Of a stretch of DNA of 15,665 nucleotides, positions 7,646 through 14,232 are shown piece after piece. Each line of letters begins with the position of its first letter. Position 1 is the first letter of the stretch. The notes below the pieces were generated by a model, which saw nothing but the letters and a program-made list of their open reading frames with translations, ran no database searches and was not told the DNA's origin. Both the position numbers and the translations under genes were made by a program. The stretch spans positions 1-15,665 of the forward strand of contig JBMNTS010000028.1 of assembly GCA_050945855.1 (NCBI GenBank). The letters run 5' to 3'. The stretch is from CAYSNP01 sp050945855 (GTDB lineage: Bacteria; Bacillota; Clostridia; Christensenellales; DTU072).

Positions 7646-8206
7646 ATGATTGACGCGCTGCAACTCGGCGGCATTAAGCAAAAAACAACTGTCAAGAGCC
7701 TTATCAGCGCGGGATTGACAGCTTTAGCCGCTGCTTTACCTCTGATATTTCATACCGCGCTTGGAGCGGAAGGAGGAGCGCGCTGGCTGCCCATGTATGC
7801 GCCCGTAATAATCGGCGGCTGCCTTTTAGGCAGCGGTTTCGGTCTTGTCACGGGAATTATGTCTTGCGTTGCCAGCTATTTAATTTCACAGTCGGTTATA
7901 GGCATCCCCATGCCTTCCGCGCAAATGCTGCCGGCCATTGCCCTGGAGCTTGCCGTTTTCGGTGCGGTAAGCGGGCTTTTTGGCAAAATAATTGTCCGTT
8001 TTCCCGCGGTTTGCATTATCGCTACGCCGGCGGCGCAGGCGGCAGGCAAAGGGGCGGGATTTATCTATAATATCATTGTTCTTTCGCAATATGTTCCGTT
8101 TTGGGATATGATACAAAAGTGTCTGCCCGGACTGTGCGTTCAGATTGTTATTCTGCCTTTGATAATTATACCGCTTGCCAAAAGATTGAAAAATGAAAGA
8201 AATTGA
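7646..8206 (+). CDS. ECF transporter S component (substrate-binding membrane subunit)
   Basis: The 186-residue protein is almost wholly hydrophobic, with about five or six membrane segments. It matches the ECF S-component fold: a WLPMYAPVIIGG segment (about 47-58), a glycine-rich helix, then a PSAQMLPAIALELAVFGA block where the family often contacts substrate. S components bind vitamins or other small nutrients and borrow a shared EcfA/A'/T module. No such module is present here, which fits the group II type common in Bacillota. GGGAGGGAG precedes the ATG well. It overlaps the next gene by 14 bases. The cargo could be the operon's substrate, or a cofactor precursor such as a thiamine part, since two neighbours need ThDP. 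Neither can be decided from the sequence. Confidence 0.8.
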   Translation: MIDALQLGGIKQKTTVKSLISAGLTALAAALPLIFHTALGAEGGARWLPMYAPVIIGGCLLGSGFGLVTGIMSCVASYLISQSVIGIPMPSAQMLPAIALELAVFGAVSGLFGKIIVRFPAVCIIATPAAQAAGKGAGFIYNIIVLSQYVPFWDMIQKCLPGLCVQIVILPLIIIPLAKRLKNERN

Positions 8207-9554
8207 AAAAGCTATCCGTTTGCTGGATACCAACACGATAGCCGCAGTAAAAGGCAAAAGAATAATTACCTCGGGCAAAAGGGGGATAAGCGCGCTGCTT
8301 GAATATGCGAACGCAGGCTTGCTGGAAGGAGCAAGCGTGGCGGATAAGATTGTGGGCAAGGCGGCGGCGCTGCTGATGGCGGCGGGAGGCGCAAAGCGGG
8401 TTTTCGGAGGGGTAATGACCGGGGAGGCGCAAAGCATTCTAGACCAATATAATATCCCCTATTCCTGTAATATACTTGCGGACAAAATACTCAACCGCGA
8501 TAAAACGGATTTATGCCCCATTGAGCGGGCGGTGCTGAATATATCCGACCCTTTCGGGGCCAGAGAAGTTATAGCGGCAACGCTGAAGGAATTAAGAAAT
8601 AAGCAAAATCAGGCAAGGGAGAATGGAAAAATGGAAAAAATAGATTTCAAAAGCTTTGACAACGCCAAATTGGCTTGTTTTGTATGGGATAAGGCGGACA
8701 AGCCCAAAGCGGTAATTCAGATATTGCACGGCATGACTTCGCACATGAAGAGGTATGACGAGTTGGGGAAAACCTTAAACGGTTACGGTTACATAGTATT
8801 CGGGGACGACCACAGACCCAACGGGGAATCGGCGGGGCTGGAGAATTTAGGCAAAGCGGACAAAACCAATTTCTTCCAAAACGTAAGGGACGAAATCGAA
8901 ATAACCAAAATGCTCAAGCAAAAATATAATTTGCCTATTCTGCTTTTCGCGCACAGCTACGGCTCATTTTTGGCTCAATCGTATATAGCGCAGGCGGGCG
9001 AGCTTGTTGACGGGGTGATTTTGAGCGGCTCTTCCATAATGAGCAAGGCTAAGCTTGCTTTCGGCGTCCTGCTTACCTTTATCCAAAAAGGCTATCTGAA
9101 AATGGACGAGCCCAATATGCTGCTCTACAATATGACATTCGCTTCAAACAATAAGCCTTTCGCCTCTGAAAATCTGGTTAACGCGTGGCTTAACAGGGAT
9201 GTCGACAAGGTAAAGAAATTCAACGATGACCCATATTGCAATTTTTATATGTCGCACGGTTTTTATTATTCCATGATGAGAGGGCTGTATAAGACGTTTT
9301 CAACAAGCGAAATTGCCAAAATCAGAAAGGATTTGCCCATATTTATTATCAGCGGCGAATTTGACCCTTTGGGCGGCATGGGCAAAAAGGTTACCAAGCT
9401 ATATGAAACCTACAAAGCGCAGGGACTTAACGTTAAATTTAAACTGTATAAGGGCGCACGGCACGAATTGACCTCGGATACGGAAAAGGATATGGTCATT
9501 CGGGATATGATAGAATTTTTTGAAAGGTGTATCAATGCGGGAAATAAAGCTTGA
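8193..9554 (+). CDS. DUF1893 domain fused to an alpha/beta hydrolase
   Basis: One uninterrupted frame of 453 residues joins two domains usually found as separate proteins. Residues 1-135 match DUF1893 (TM1506-like, related in fold to cytidine deaminases), with DKIVGKAAALLMAAGG (51-66) and CPIERAV (108-114). After a charged linker, residues 147-453 form a Hydrolase_4 (monoglyceride lipase/lysophospholipase-like) domain. It has the HGMTSH oxyanion segment (179-184), the nucleophile in AHSYGS (Ser255; the first G of GxSxG is Ala), Asp391 in GEFDPLG and His424 in GARHEL, a complete catalytic triad. No transmembrane segment or signal peptide is seen, so it should act in the cytoplasm. An in-frame ATG at codon 147 has its own good ribosome binding site, so a free 307-residue hydrolase may also be made. 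The ester or amide substrate is unknown. Confidence 0.88.
   Translation: MKEIEKAIRLLDTNTIAAVKGKRIITSGKRGISALLEYANAGLLEGASVADKIVGKAAALLMAAGGAKRVFGGVMTGEAQSILDQYNIPYSCNILADKILNRDKTDLCPIERAVLNISDPFGAREVIAATLKELRNKQNQARENGKMEKIDFKSFDNAKLACFVWDKADKPKAVIQILHGMTSHMKRYDELGKTLNGYGYIVFGDDHRPNGESAGLENLGKADKTNFFQNVRDEIEITKMLKQKYNLPILLFAHSYGSFLAQSYIAQAGELVDGVILSGSSIMSKAKLAFGVLLTFIQKGYLKMDEPNMLLYNMTFASNNKPFASENLVNAWLNRDVDKVKKFNDDPYCNFYMSHGFYYSMMRGLYKTFSTSEIAKIRKDLPIFIISGEFDPLGGMGKKVTKLYETYKAQGLNVKFKLYKGARHELTSDTEKDMVIRDMIEFFERCINAGNKA
8615..8633 (+). promoter_or_regulatory. Internal ribosome binding site and in-frame start of the hydrolase domain
   Basis: AAGGGAG at 8615-8621 lies 9 bases before ATG 8631-8633, which is codon 147 of the fused gene and the exact start of the hydrolase domain. 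This is better than anything seen before the 8193 start. It suggests either an in-frame loss of a stop between two ancestral genes or two products from one frame. Confidence 0.5.
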
Positions 9555-10785
9555 TTACGGGAAAAGCGGGCTGACGATACAGCTTGAGGAGGCCGACGTA
9601 TTTTACCCCGCTTCCCAAACGCCGCTAAATGACGCCGGCGAGGCTGTAAGAAAAAGCTTGCTTGCGCCGGACTTCGGCGCATCTCTGCGCGAACTCGTCA
9701 AAGGCAAAAGCACGGTTGCCATAGCGCATACCGATATAACCCGGGCTACCCCAAATCATATTATTATCCCCGTATTAATCGCGGCGCTTTTGGAGTGCGG
9801 CATAAAAAAGCAGAATATTACCCTGATTAATATGACGGGCAGCCACAGGGCGCAAACGCAGGCGGAACTGGAGACAATGCTTACCAAAGAGGTTGCGTCG
9901 CAATATAAGTGTGTTCAGCACAACAGCTTTGATTACAGCACTATGAGTCGCGTGGGCTTAATGCAGGACAATAACCCGCTTTATATCAACAGCGTATTTT
10001 ACAATGCCGATTTTAAAATATGCACAGGCTTTATCGAGCCTCATTTTTTCGCGGGCTTTAGCGGCGGACCCAAAGCGATTCTGCCCGGACTTGCGGACAT
10101 TGAAAGCATTATGCGCAATCATTGCGCCGAGCGCATTGCACACCCCCTATCCTCATGGGGAATAACCGAAGGCAATCCCGTATGGGAAAATATCAGGGAA
10201 GGAGCCTCCCTCTGCCCGCCCGATTTTCTGATAAATGTGGCGCTCAACAACGACGGAAAAATTTGCGCGGCGTTCAGCGGAGAATGGGACAAGGCGCATA
10301 AGAAGGGGTGCGAATTTGTTAAAAGGCACGCTATGATACCCGTACAAAAGCGATACGATACGGTAATCACCACCAACAGCGGTTATCCGCTGGACATCAA
10401 TCTGTATCAATGCGTAAAAGGTATGAGCGCGGCCGCCCAAATAGTAAAAGAAAACGGGACGATAATTATCGCCGGCGAATGCCGGGACGGCATACCCGAA
10501 GGCAGCCCTTACCATAACCTGCTGAAAAGCGCGGATTCTCCCGAACAAGTGTTGGAAAAAATACTAAGCAGCCCCAAAACCCTGCCTGAACAATGGCAGA
10601 CGCAGATTCAGGCGGCAATTCAGAAAAAGGCAAGGGTGTATCTTTATTCAGGGCTTAAAGATGAGCAGGTAAGAGAAACGCTGATTACCCCTTGCAAGGA
10701 TATCTCATCACTTGTAAAAGAACTTGGCGGCTCTGTCGCCGTACTGCCCAAAGGCCCGCAAACTATACCGTATATTATAGATTGA
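9535..10785 (+). CDS. larA: LarA family nickel-dependent 2-hydroxyacid racemase/epimerase
   Basis: The 416-residue product has both LarA domains. Residues equivalent to those known in lactate racemase are all present: Asp67 and Arg70 (HTDITR), His104 (GSHR), His170 and Lys180 (EPHFFAG...GGPK), His196, Tyr291/Gln292/Lys295 (LYQCVKG) and Trp354. Lys180 and the histidines hold the nickel-pincer nucleotide. The family swaps a hydride at the alpha carbon of 2-hydroxyacids; lactate is one of several known substrates, so the symbol marks the family, not the substrate. The ATG at 9535 is preferred over a TTG five codons upstream because AAAGG lies 7 bases before it. It overlaps the hydrolase gene by 20 bases. 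No larB, larC or larE is present, so cofactor synthesis must be encoded elsewhere. Confidence 0.88.
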   Translation: MREIKLDYGKSGLTIQLEEADVFYPASQTPLNDAGEAVRKSLLAPDFGASLRELVKGKSTVAIAHTDITRATPNHIIIPVLIAALLECGIKKQNITLINMTGSHRAQTQAELETMLTKEVASQYKCVQHNSFDYSTMSRVGLMQDNNPLYINSVFYNADFKICTGFIEPHFFAGFSGGPKAILPGLADIESIMRNHCAERIAHPLSSWGITEGNPVWENIREGASLCPPDFLINVALNNDGKICAAFSGEWDKAHKKGCEFVKRHAMIPVQKRYDTVITTNSGYPLDINLYQCVKGMSAAAQIVKENGTIIIAGECRDGIPEGSPYHNLLKSADSPEQVLEKILSSPKTLPEQWQTQIQAAIQKKARVYLYSGLKDEQVRETLITPCKDISSLVKELGGSVAVLPKGPQTIPYIID

Positions 10786-10805
10786 GATAACGCCTTATTT
10801 AATCT

Positions 10806-10832
10806 AAAGGAGGGGCAAATCGCCCCTTTTTT
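10806..10832 (+). terminator. Rho-independent terminator of the eight-gene operon
   Basis: AGGGGC (10811-10816), a five-base loop and GCCCCT (10822-10827) form a GC-rich stem followed by six T residues to 10832. A and G bases upstream can extend the stem by A-U and G-U pairs with the T-run. It lies 20 bases after the larA stop and ends the operon. Confidence 0.85.
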
Positions 10833-10851
10833 GAATTTTTTGTAAAAAATA

Positions 10852-10869
10852 ATACAAACATAATTGTAT
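10852..10869. promoter_or_regulatory. A/T-rich inverted repeat upstream of the ABC transporter promoter
   Basis: ATACAA (10852-10857) and TTGTAT (10864-10869) are inverted around six bases, centred about 36 bases before the -35 box. It could be a regulator site. The region is so A/T-rich that chance is a real alternative. Confidence 0.25.
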
Positions 10870-10893
10870 ATGCTTTATTTTACAAAAATAATA

Positions 10894-10923
10894 TTGACAC
10901 TCCGTATATGCGCTTGCTATAAT
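10894..10923 (+). promoter_or_regulatory. Sigma-A promoter of the ABC transporter operon
   Basis: Consensus TTGACA (10894-10899) and consensus TATAAT (10918-10923) are separated by 18 bases. Transcription should begin near 10930, leaving a leader of about 25 bases, too short for a T-box or riboswitch. GGAGGTG at 10945-10951 precedes the first ATG. Confidence 0.9.
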
Positions 10924-10955
10924 GGGTCTAATTACTCAAAAAATGGAGGTGTTTT

Positions 10956-11933
10956 ATGAGAAAAAGAGCATTTATAGCGGTTTTGATAGCAGTTATGGCA
11001 GTGGTGTTTTTGTTTACCGGCTGCAACAAGTCGCGGGCGGATTACGAAATCGACGTGCTGCAGCTTGTTACGCATCCCGCTTTGGATAAGGCGTTTGAGG
11101 GATTTAGGGAAGAGCTTACCGCGCTTATAACAGCAGATGGGAAAACGGTAGCCTTCCATCTGAAAAACGCCAATGGAGAGGAGGCTACCTGCACCACCAT
11201 TGCCAATCAGTTTAAAGCCTCGAAAAGCGATCTGGTGCTGGCAATAGCGACGCCCGCAGCGCAGGCGGCGGCAAGCGCCATTACCGACAAGCCCATTTTG
11301 TTTACCGCGGTAACGGACGCGGTAGCGGCAGGGCTGGTGGATACCAATGAGTATCCCCGGCATAACGTAAGCGGAACTTCGGACGACAACCGTATGGTAA
11401 AGGAGCAACTGGAGCTTATTAAGATGCTGGTTCCCGGGATTGCCAAAATAGCGTTTATCTATAACACCGCCGAAGTAAATTCCGAGGTGCAGCTTACCAA
11501 CGTAACGGCAAAAGCCGGGGAATTGAGCCTGGAAGTAGTGCCCAAGCCCGTTACCGATTTAAACGACATAGAAGCCGCAATCAATTCCATAGGCAACGAT
11601 GTGGGGGCAATTTATCTGCCCACGGACAACCTGATTGCCAGCGCGGCGGAAAACGTGCATGCCAAAAACAAGGCAAGGAGCACTCCTTTGCCCATAGTCG
11701 CGGCGGAAACGGGCATCAATGACGCCTGTGGCATAGCCACATACGCCATCAGCTATTACGAGCTGGGCAGGCAGACCGCCAGAATGGCGTACAAAATCCT
11801 GGTGGAAGGCGCGAAGGTGGAGGAAATGCCGGTTGAGTGGGCGGAAGGCGACCCGGAAATTTCCATTAACGAGGCGATAGCCGCGGAAATCGGCTTTACC
11901 ATTCCTCAGGAAGTGCTTGACCTTGCGGCTTAA
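10956..11933 (+). CDS. ABC transporter substrate-binding lipoprotein, TrpX / ABC_sub_bind family
   Basis: The protein has 325 residues. A short basic start, a hydrophobic core and the lipobox F-T-G-C (Cys23) mark a membrane-anchored lipoprotein. The mature part is the two-lobed periplasmic-binding fold of the ABC_sub_bind family. It includes the characteristic LAIATPAAQAA segment (about 92-102) and a FTAVTDAVAAGLV stretch (about 112-124), a hinge around IAFIYNTAEVNSEVQ, and the YLPTDN segment. Streptococcal relatives (TrpX) are tied to tryptophan uptake, but the family also covers other cargo, so the ligand is left open. It heads a three-gene operon, 22 bases before the permease, which is the usual order. 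The transporter has its own promoter after a terminator, so it is probably not part of the upstream catabolic operon. Confidence 0.9.
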   Translation: MRKRAFIAVLIAVMAVVFLFTGCNKSRADYEIDVLQLVTHPALDKAFEGFREELTALITADGKTVAFHLKNANGEEATCTTIANQFKASKSDLVLAIATPAAQAAASAITDKPILFTAVTDAVAAGLVDTNEYPRHNVSGTSDDNRMVKEQLELIKMLVPGIAKIAFIYNTAEVNSEVQLTNVTAKAGELSLEVVPKPVTDLNDIEAAINSIGNDVGAIYLPTDNLIASAAENVHAKNKARSTPLPIVAAETGINDACGIATYAISYYELGRQTARMAYKILVEGAKVEEMPVEWAEGDPEISINEAIAAEIGFTIPQEVLDLAA

Positions 11934-11955
11934 ATAAACCGCATAAGGAAAATAT

Positions 11956-12885
11956 ATGGCTGTTTTACTTCAGACGCTGTTCGGAGGCGCCAATCAGGGC
12001 ATACTGTGGGGATTGTTCGCGCTGGGCGTGTTCATCTCGTACAGAATCCTTGATTTTCCCGACCTGACTGTGGAAGGGAGCTTTACGCTGGGTGCCTCCT
12101 TAATGGCGTTGCTTATCGCAAAAAGCGGAGTTGATCTGATAGCTTGCTGTGCGCTGTCCCTTTTTGCGGGCGCGTTGTCCGGTCTTGTTACCGGGCTGTT
12201 GAATACCAAACTTAAAATACCCCCTATCCTTGCGGGCATTTTGGTAATGATAGGTCTGTATTCAATAAATATCAGGATAATGGGCGCGGCGAATCTGTCT
12301 ATTTTAAGGATGGATACGCTGATTAGCTTTTTTACGGACAGAGGCATTAAATATAACACGTCTATCTTTATCGTGGGGATTGTTTTTATTTCGCTTGCCG
12401 TAGCCGCCCTTTACTGGTTTTTCGGCACCGAGATAGGCAGCGCAATAAGGGCTACCGGCGACAATGAAAAAATGTGCCGCGCTTTGGGCATCAATACGGA
12501 CAACACAAAGATTCTTGCGCTAATGATAAGCAACGGGCTTGTCGCGCTCTCCGGCGCGCTGGTAGCCCAGCAGCAATCTTCCTCCAACGTCACTATGGGG
12601 GCGGGTTCAATAGTGATAGGCTTAGCCTCCGTCATAATAGGCGAAGCGTTTATGGGACAAAAATTTCCCTTCTGGCTGAAGCTGATATTTATCGTATTGG
12701 GGAGCGTGGTGTATAGGCTGATTATCACGCTGGTAATATATTTTAATTTTATGGAGCCGTCCGACCTCAAACTGCTTACCGCGCTGCTTGTGGTAGCCGC
12801 CCTCAGCCTGCCGGGATTTAAAAAGGCCGGGTTTTTTACGCTGAACAGAACGGCGCACGCAAAAAAAGAGGATAATGATGCTTAA
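11956..12885 (+). CDS. ABC transporter permease, BPD_transp_2 (LivH-like / TrpY) family
   Basis: At 309 residues with about eight hydrophobic segments, this is a typical branched-chain-amino-acid-type permease of TrpXYZ-like systems. FPDLTVEGSFTLGA near residue 34 is characteristic of this permease group. The cytoplasmic coupling loop is about 155-180, with IRATGDNEKMCRALGI, which meets the ATPase. The C-terminus is charged and cytoplasmic. AAGGA lies 6 bases before the ATG. The gene ends 11 bases into the ATPase gene. A homodimer of this protein should form the membrane channel for the cargo delivered by the preceding lipoprotein. Confidence 0.9.
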   Translation: MAVLLQTLFGGANQGILWGLFALGVFISYRILDFPDLTVEGSFTLGASLMALLIAKSGVDLIACCALSLFAGALSGLVTGLLNTKLKIPPILAGILVMIGLYSINIRIMGAANLSILRMDTLISFFTDRGIKYNTSIFIVGIVFISLAVAALYWFFGTEIGSAIRATGDNEKMCRALGINTDNTKILALMISNGLVALSGALVAQQQSSSNVTMGAGSIVIGLASVIIGEAFMGQKFPFWLKLIFIVLGSVVYRLIITLVIYFNFMEPSDLKLLTALLVVAALSLPGFKKAGFFTLNRTAHAKKEDNDA

Positions 12886-13672
12886 AATCACCAATCTGCA
12901 TAAAACCTTTAACAAAGGTCTGATAACCGAGAAAAAGGCGATTGCCGGCATAGACCTTACGGTGGCGGACGGTGATTTTATTACCGTTATCGGCGGAAAC
13001 GGCGCGGGAAAATCCACACTGCTTAATCTGTTGTCCGGAGTATACCCCGCCGATTGCGGCTCCATAGTGTTAGACGGCGAAAATATTACCAATTTGCCCG
13101 AATATAAGCGGGCAAAATATTTCGGGCGCGTTTTTCAGGACCCGATGATAGGCACGTCCGCCGCAATGGAGATTCAGGAAAACCTTGCGCTTGCGTACAG
13201 ACGGGGCAAAAGGCGCACGTTAAGGTGGGAAATCACAAAGGCGGAAAAGGAGTTGTTTTACCGCGAACTTAAGCAGTTGGGGCTGGGGCTGGAGGAAAGG
13301 CTTTCGGCTAAAGCGGGGCTTTTGAGCGGAGGTCAAAGGCAGGCGCTTACGCTTTTGATGGCAACCTTGCAAAAGCCCAAAATGCTGCTGCTGGACGAGC
13401 ATACGGCGGCGCTGGACCCCAAAACGGCAATCAAAGTGCAGCAATTGACCAAGCAGATAACGGAAGAGAATAATCTCACCACCCTGATGATCACGCACAA
13501 TATGAAAGACGCGATAAAATACGGCAACCGCCTAATTATGATGCACAACGGGAAAATAATTTTTCAGGTGGAAGGAGAGGAAAAAAGCAATATTACCGTA
13601 GCCGAACTATTGGCAAAGTTTGAAGAGAGCGTGGGTGACAACATCGCAAGCGACAGAATGCTGCTTGCCTAA
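12875..13672 (+). CDS. ABC transporter ATP-binding protein (TrpZ-like)
   Basis: The 265-residue protein has every motif of an active ABC ATPase: Walker A GGNGAGKST (about 45-53), Q-loop in VFQDP (about 87-91), signature LSGGQRQA (about 150-157), Walker B MLLLDEHTAALD (about 170-181) and the switch histidine in ITHNM (about 206-210). Two ATGs stand side by side at 12875 and 12878; either may be used. The start overlaps the permease end by 11 bases. The stop TAA overlaps the stop of the convergent minus-strand lipoprotein gene and there is no terminator between them. Confidence 0.93.
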   Translation: MMLKITNLHKTFNKGLITEKKAIAGIDLTVADGDFITVIGGNGAGKSTLLNLLSGVYPADCGSIVLDGENITNLPEYKRAKYFGRVFQDPMIGTSAAMEIQENLALAYRRGKRRTLRWEITKAEKELFYRELKQLGLGLEERLSAKAGLLSGGQRQALTLLMATLQKPKMLLLDEHTAALDPKTAIKVQQLTKQITEENNLTTLMITHNMKDAIKYGNRLIMMHNGKIIFQVEGEEKSNITVAELLAKFEESVGDNIASDRMLLA

Positions 13673-14115
13673 TCCCGCTCCTGGGCAAAATATTTCTCCA
13701 TAACGATAAGCAGTTGCGTGCCACAGTCCGAATATATTCCGTACTCTCCAGGCTTATAGCATTTACGGTCGGAGCCGATATAAAGGCTGTAATTATTGCC
13801 GCCTTTCAGCTTTACCTCCAAGGTATGATAATATGCGGGCGGGTCGTATGTTTTGGCGCGCCCCGTCCATATATCTTTTTTGGGTAGTTTTTTGTCGAAT
13901 TTTATTGTTTCCAATACCGAATAGATTGCATCCAAGGTTTGGGCGTCTGTTATATCCCCCTCTTCTTTTACCGTGCCCGAGGCATAAGATAACTTAAATC
14001 GCATGCTTTCCATATCTTCCCTTTTAAACGGCACCCCTTTTTTGGCGCATCCCGAAAGAATAAGCGCGATTAACAGGACAACAATAACGATACTGATATA
14101 TTTTTTATTATTCAT
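13669..14115 (-). CDS. Small lipoprotein of unknown function
   Basis: The 148-residue product begins with a basic, strongly hydrophobic signal and a textbook lipobox, LSGC, with Cys23 as the lipid anchor. The mature part is hydrophilic, about 125 residues, with two Cys (about 118 and 131) and Tyr/Lys-rich strands such as YHTLEVKLKGG and YSLYIGSD that suggest a small beta-rich domain. I do not recognise the family; it resembles the loose class of Clostridia lipoproteins with a DUF-type beta domain. AAAGGTG (plus-strand 14120-14126) precedes the ATG, and a promoter at 14143-14171 serves it. Its 3' end overlaps the ATPase gene by 4 bases, tail to tail. Confidence 0.85.
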   Translation of the reverse strand: MNNKKYISIVIVVLLIALILSGCAKKGVPFKREDMESMRFKLSYASGTVKEEGDITDAQTLDAIYSVLETIKFDKKLPKKDIWTGRAKTYDPPAYYHTLEVKLKGGNNYSLYIGSDRKCYKPGEYGIYSDCGTQLLIVMEKYFAQERD

Positions 14116-14142
14116 TTTTCACCTTTCGCCTTGTGTTACTAA

Positions 14143-14171
14143 ATTTTAACACCCTCCGCGCATAAATGCAA
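14143..14171 (-). promoter_or_regulatory. Promoter of the small lipoprotein gene
   Basis: On the minus strand, TTGCAT (14171-14166), a 17-base spacer and TAAAAT (14148-14143) form a fair sigma-A promoter. Its -35 box is only two bases from the -35 box of the divergent GH76 promoter. Confidence 0.55.
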
Positions 14172-14173
14172 TA

Positions 14174-14202
14174 TTGAATTAACTATGCTTTCATGATATA
14201 AT
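14174..14202 (+). promoter_or_regulatory. Promoter of the GH76 gene
   Basis: TTGAAT (14174-14179), a 17-base spacer and a perfect TATAAT (14197-14202) point to the right, giving a leader of about 24 bases before the ATG at 14233. Confidence 0.7.
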
Positions 14203-14232
14203 TAATACATATTGGCTGAAAAAGGTTTTTTA

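Noticed and set aside
10841..10893. A/T-rich stretch as a riboswitch or T-box for the transporter
   Set aside because: It lies upstream of the promoter, so it is not in the transcript.
14212..14232. TTG at 14212 as the GH76 start
   Set aside because: It has no ribosome binding site and would place extra acidic residues before a signal peptide that begins properly at the ATG at 14233.
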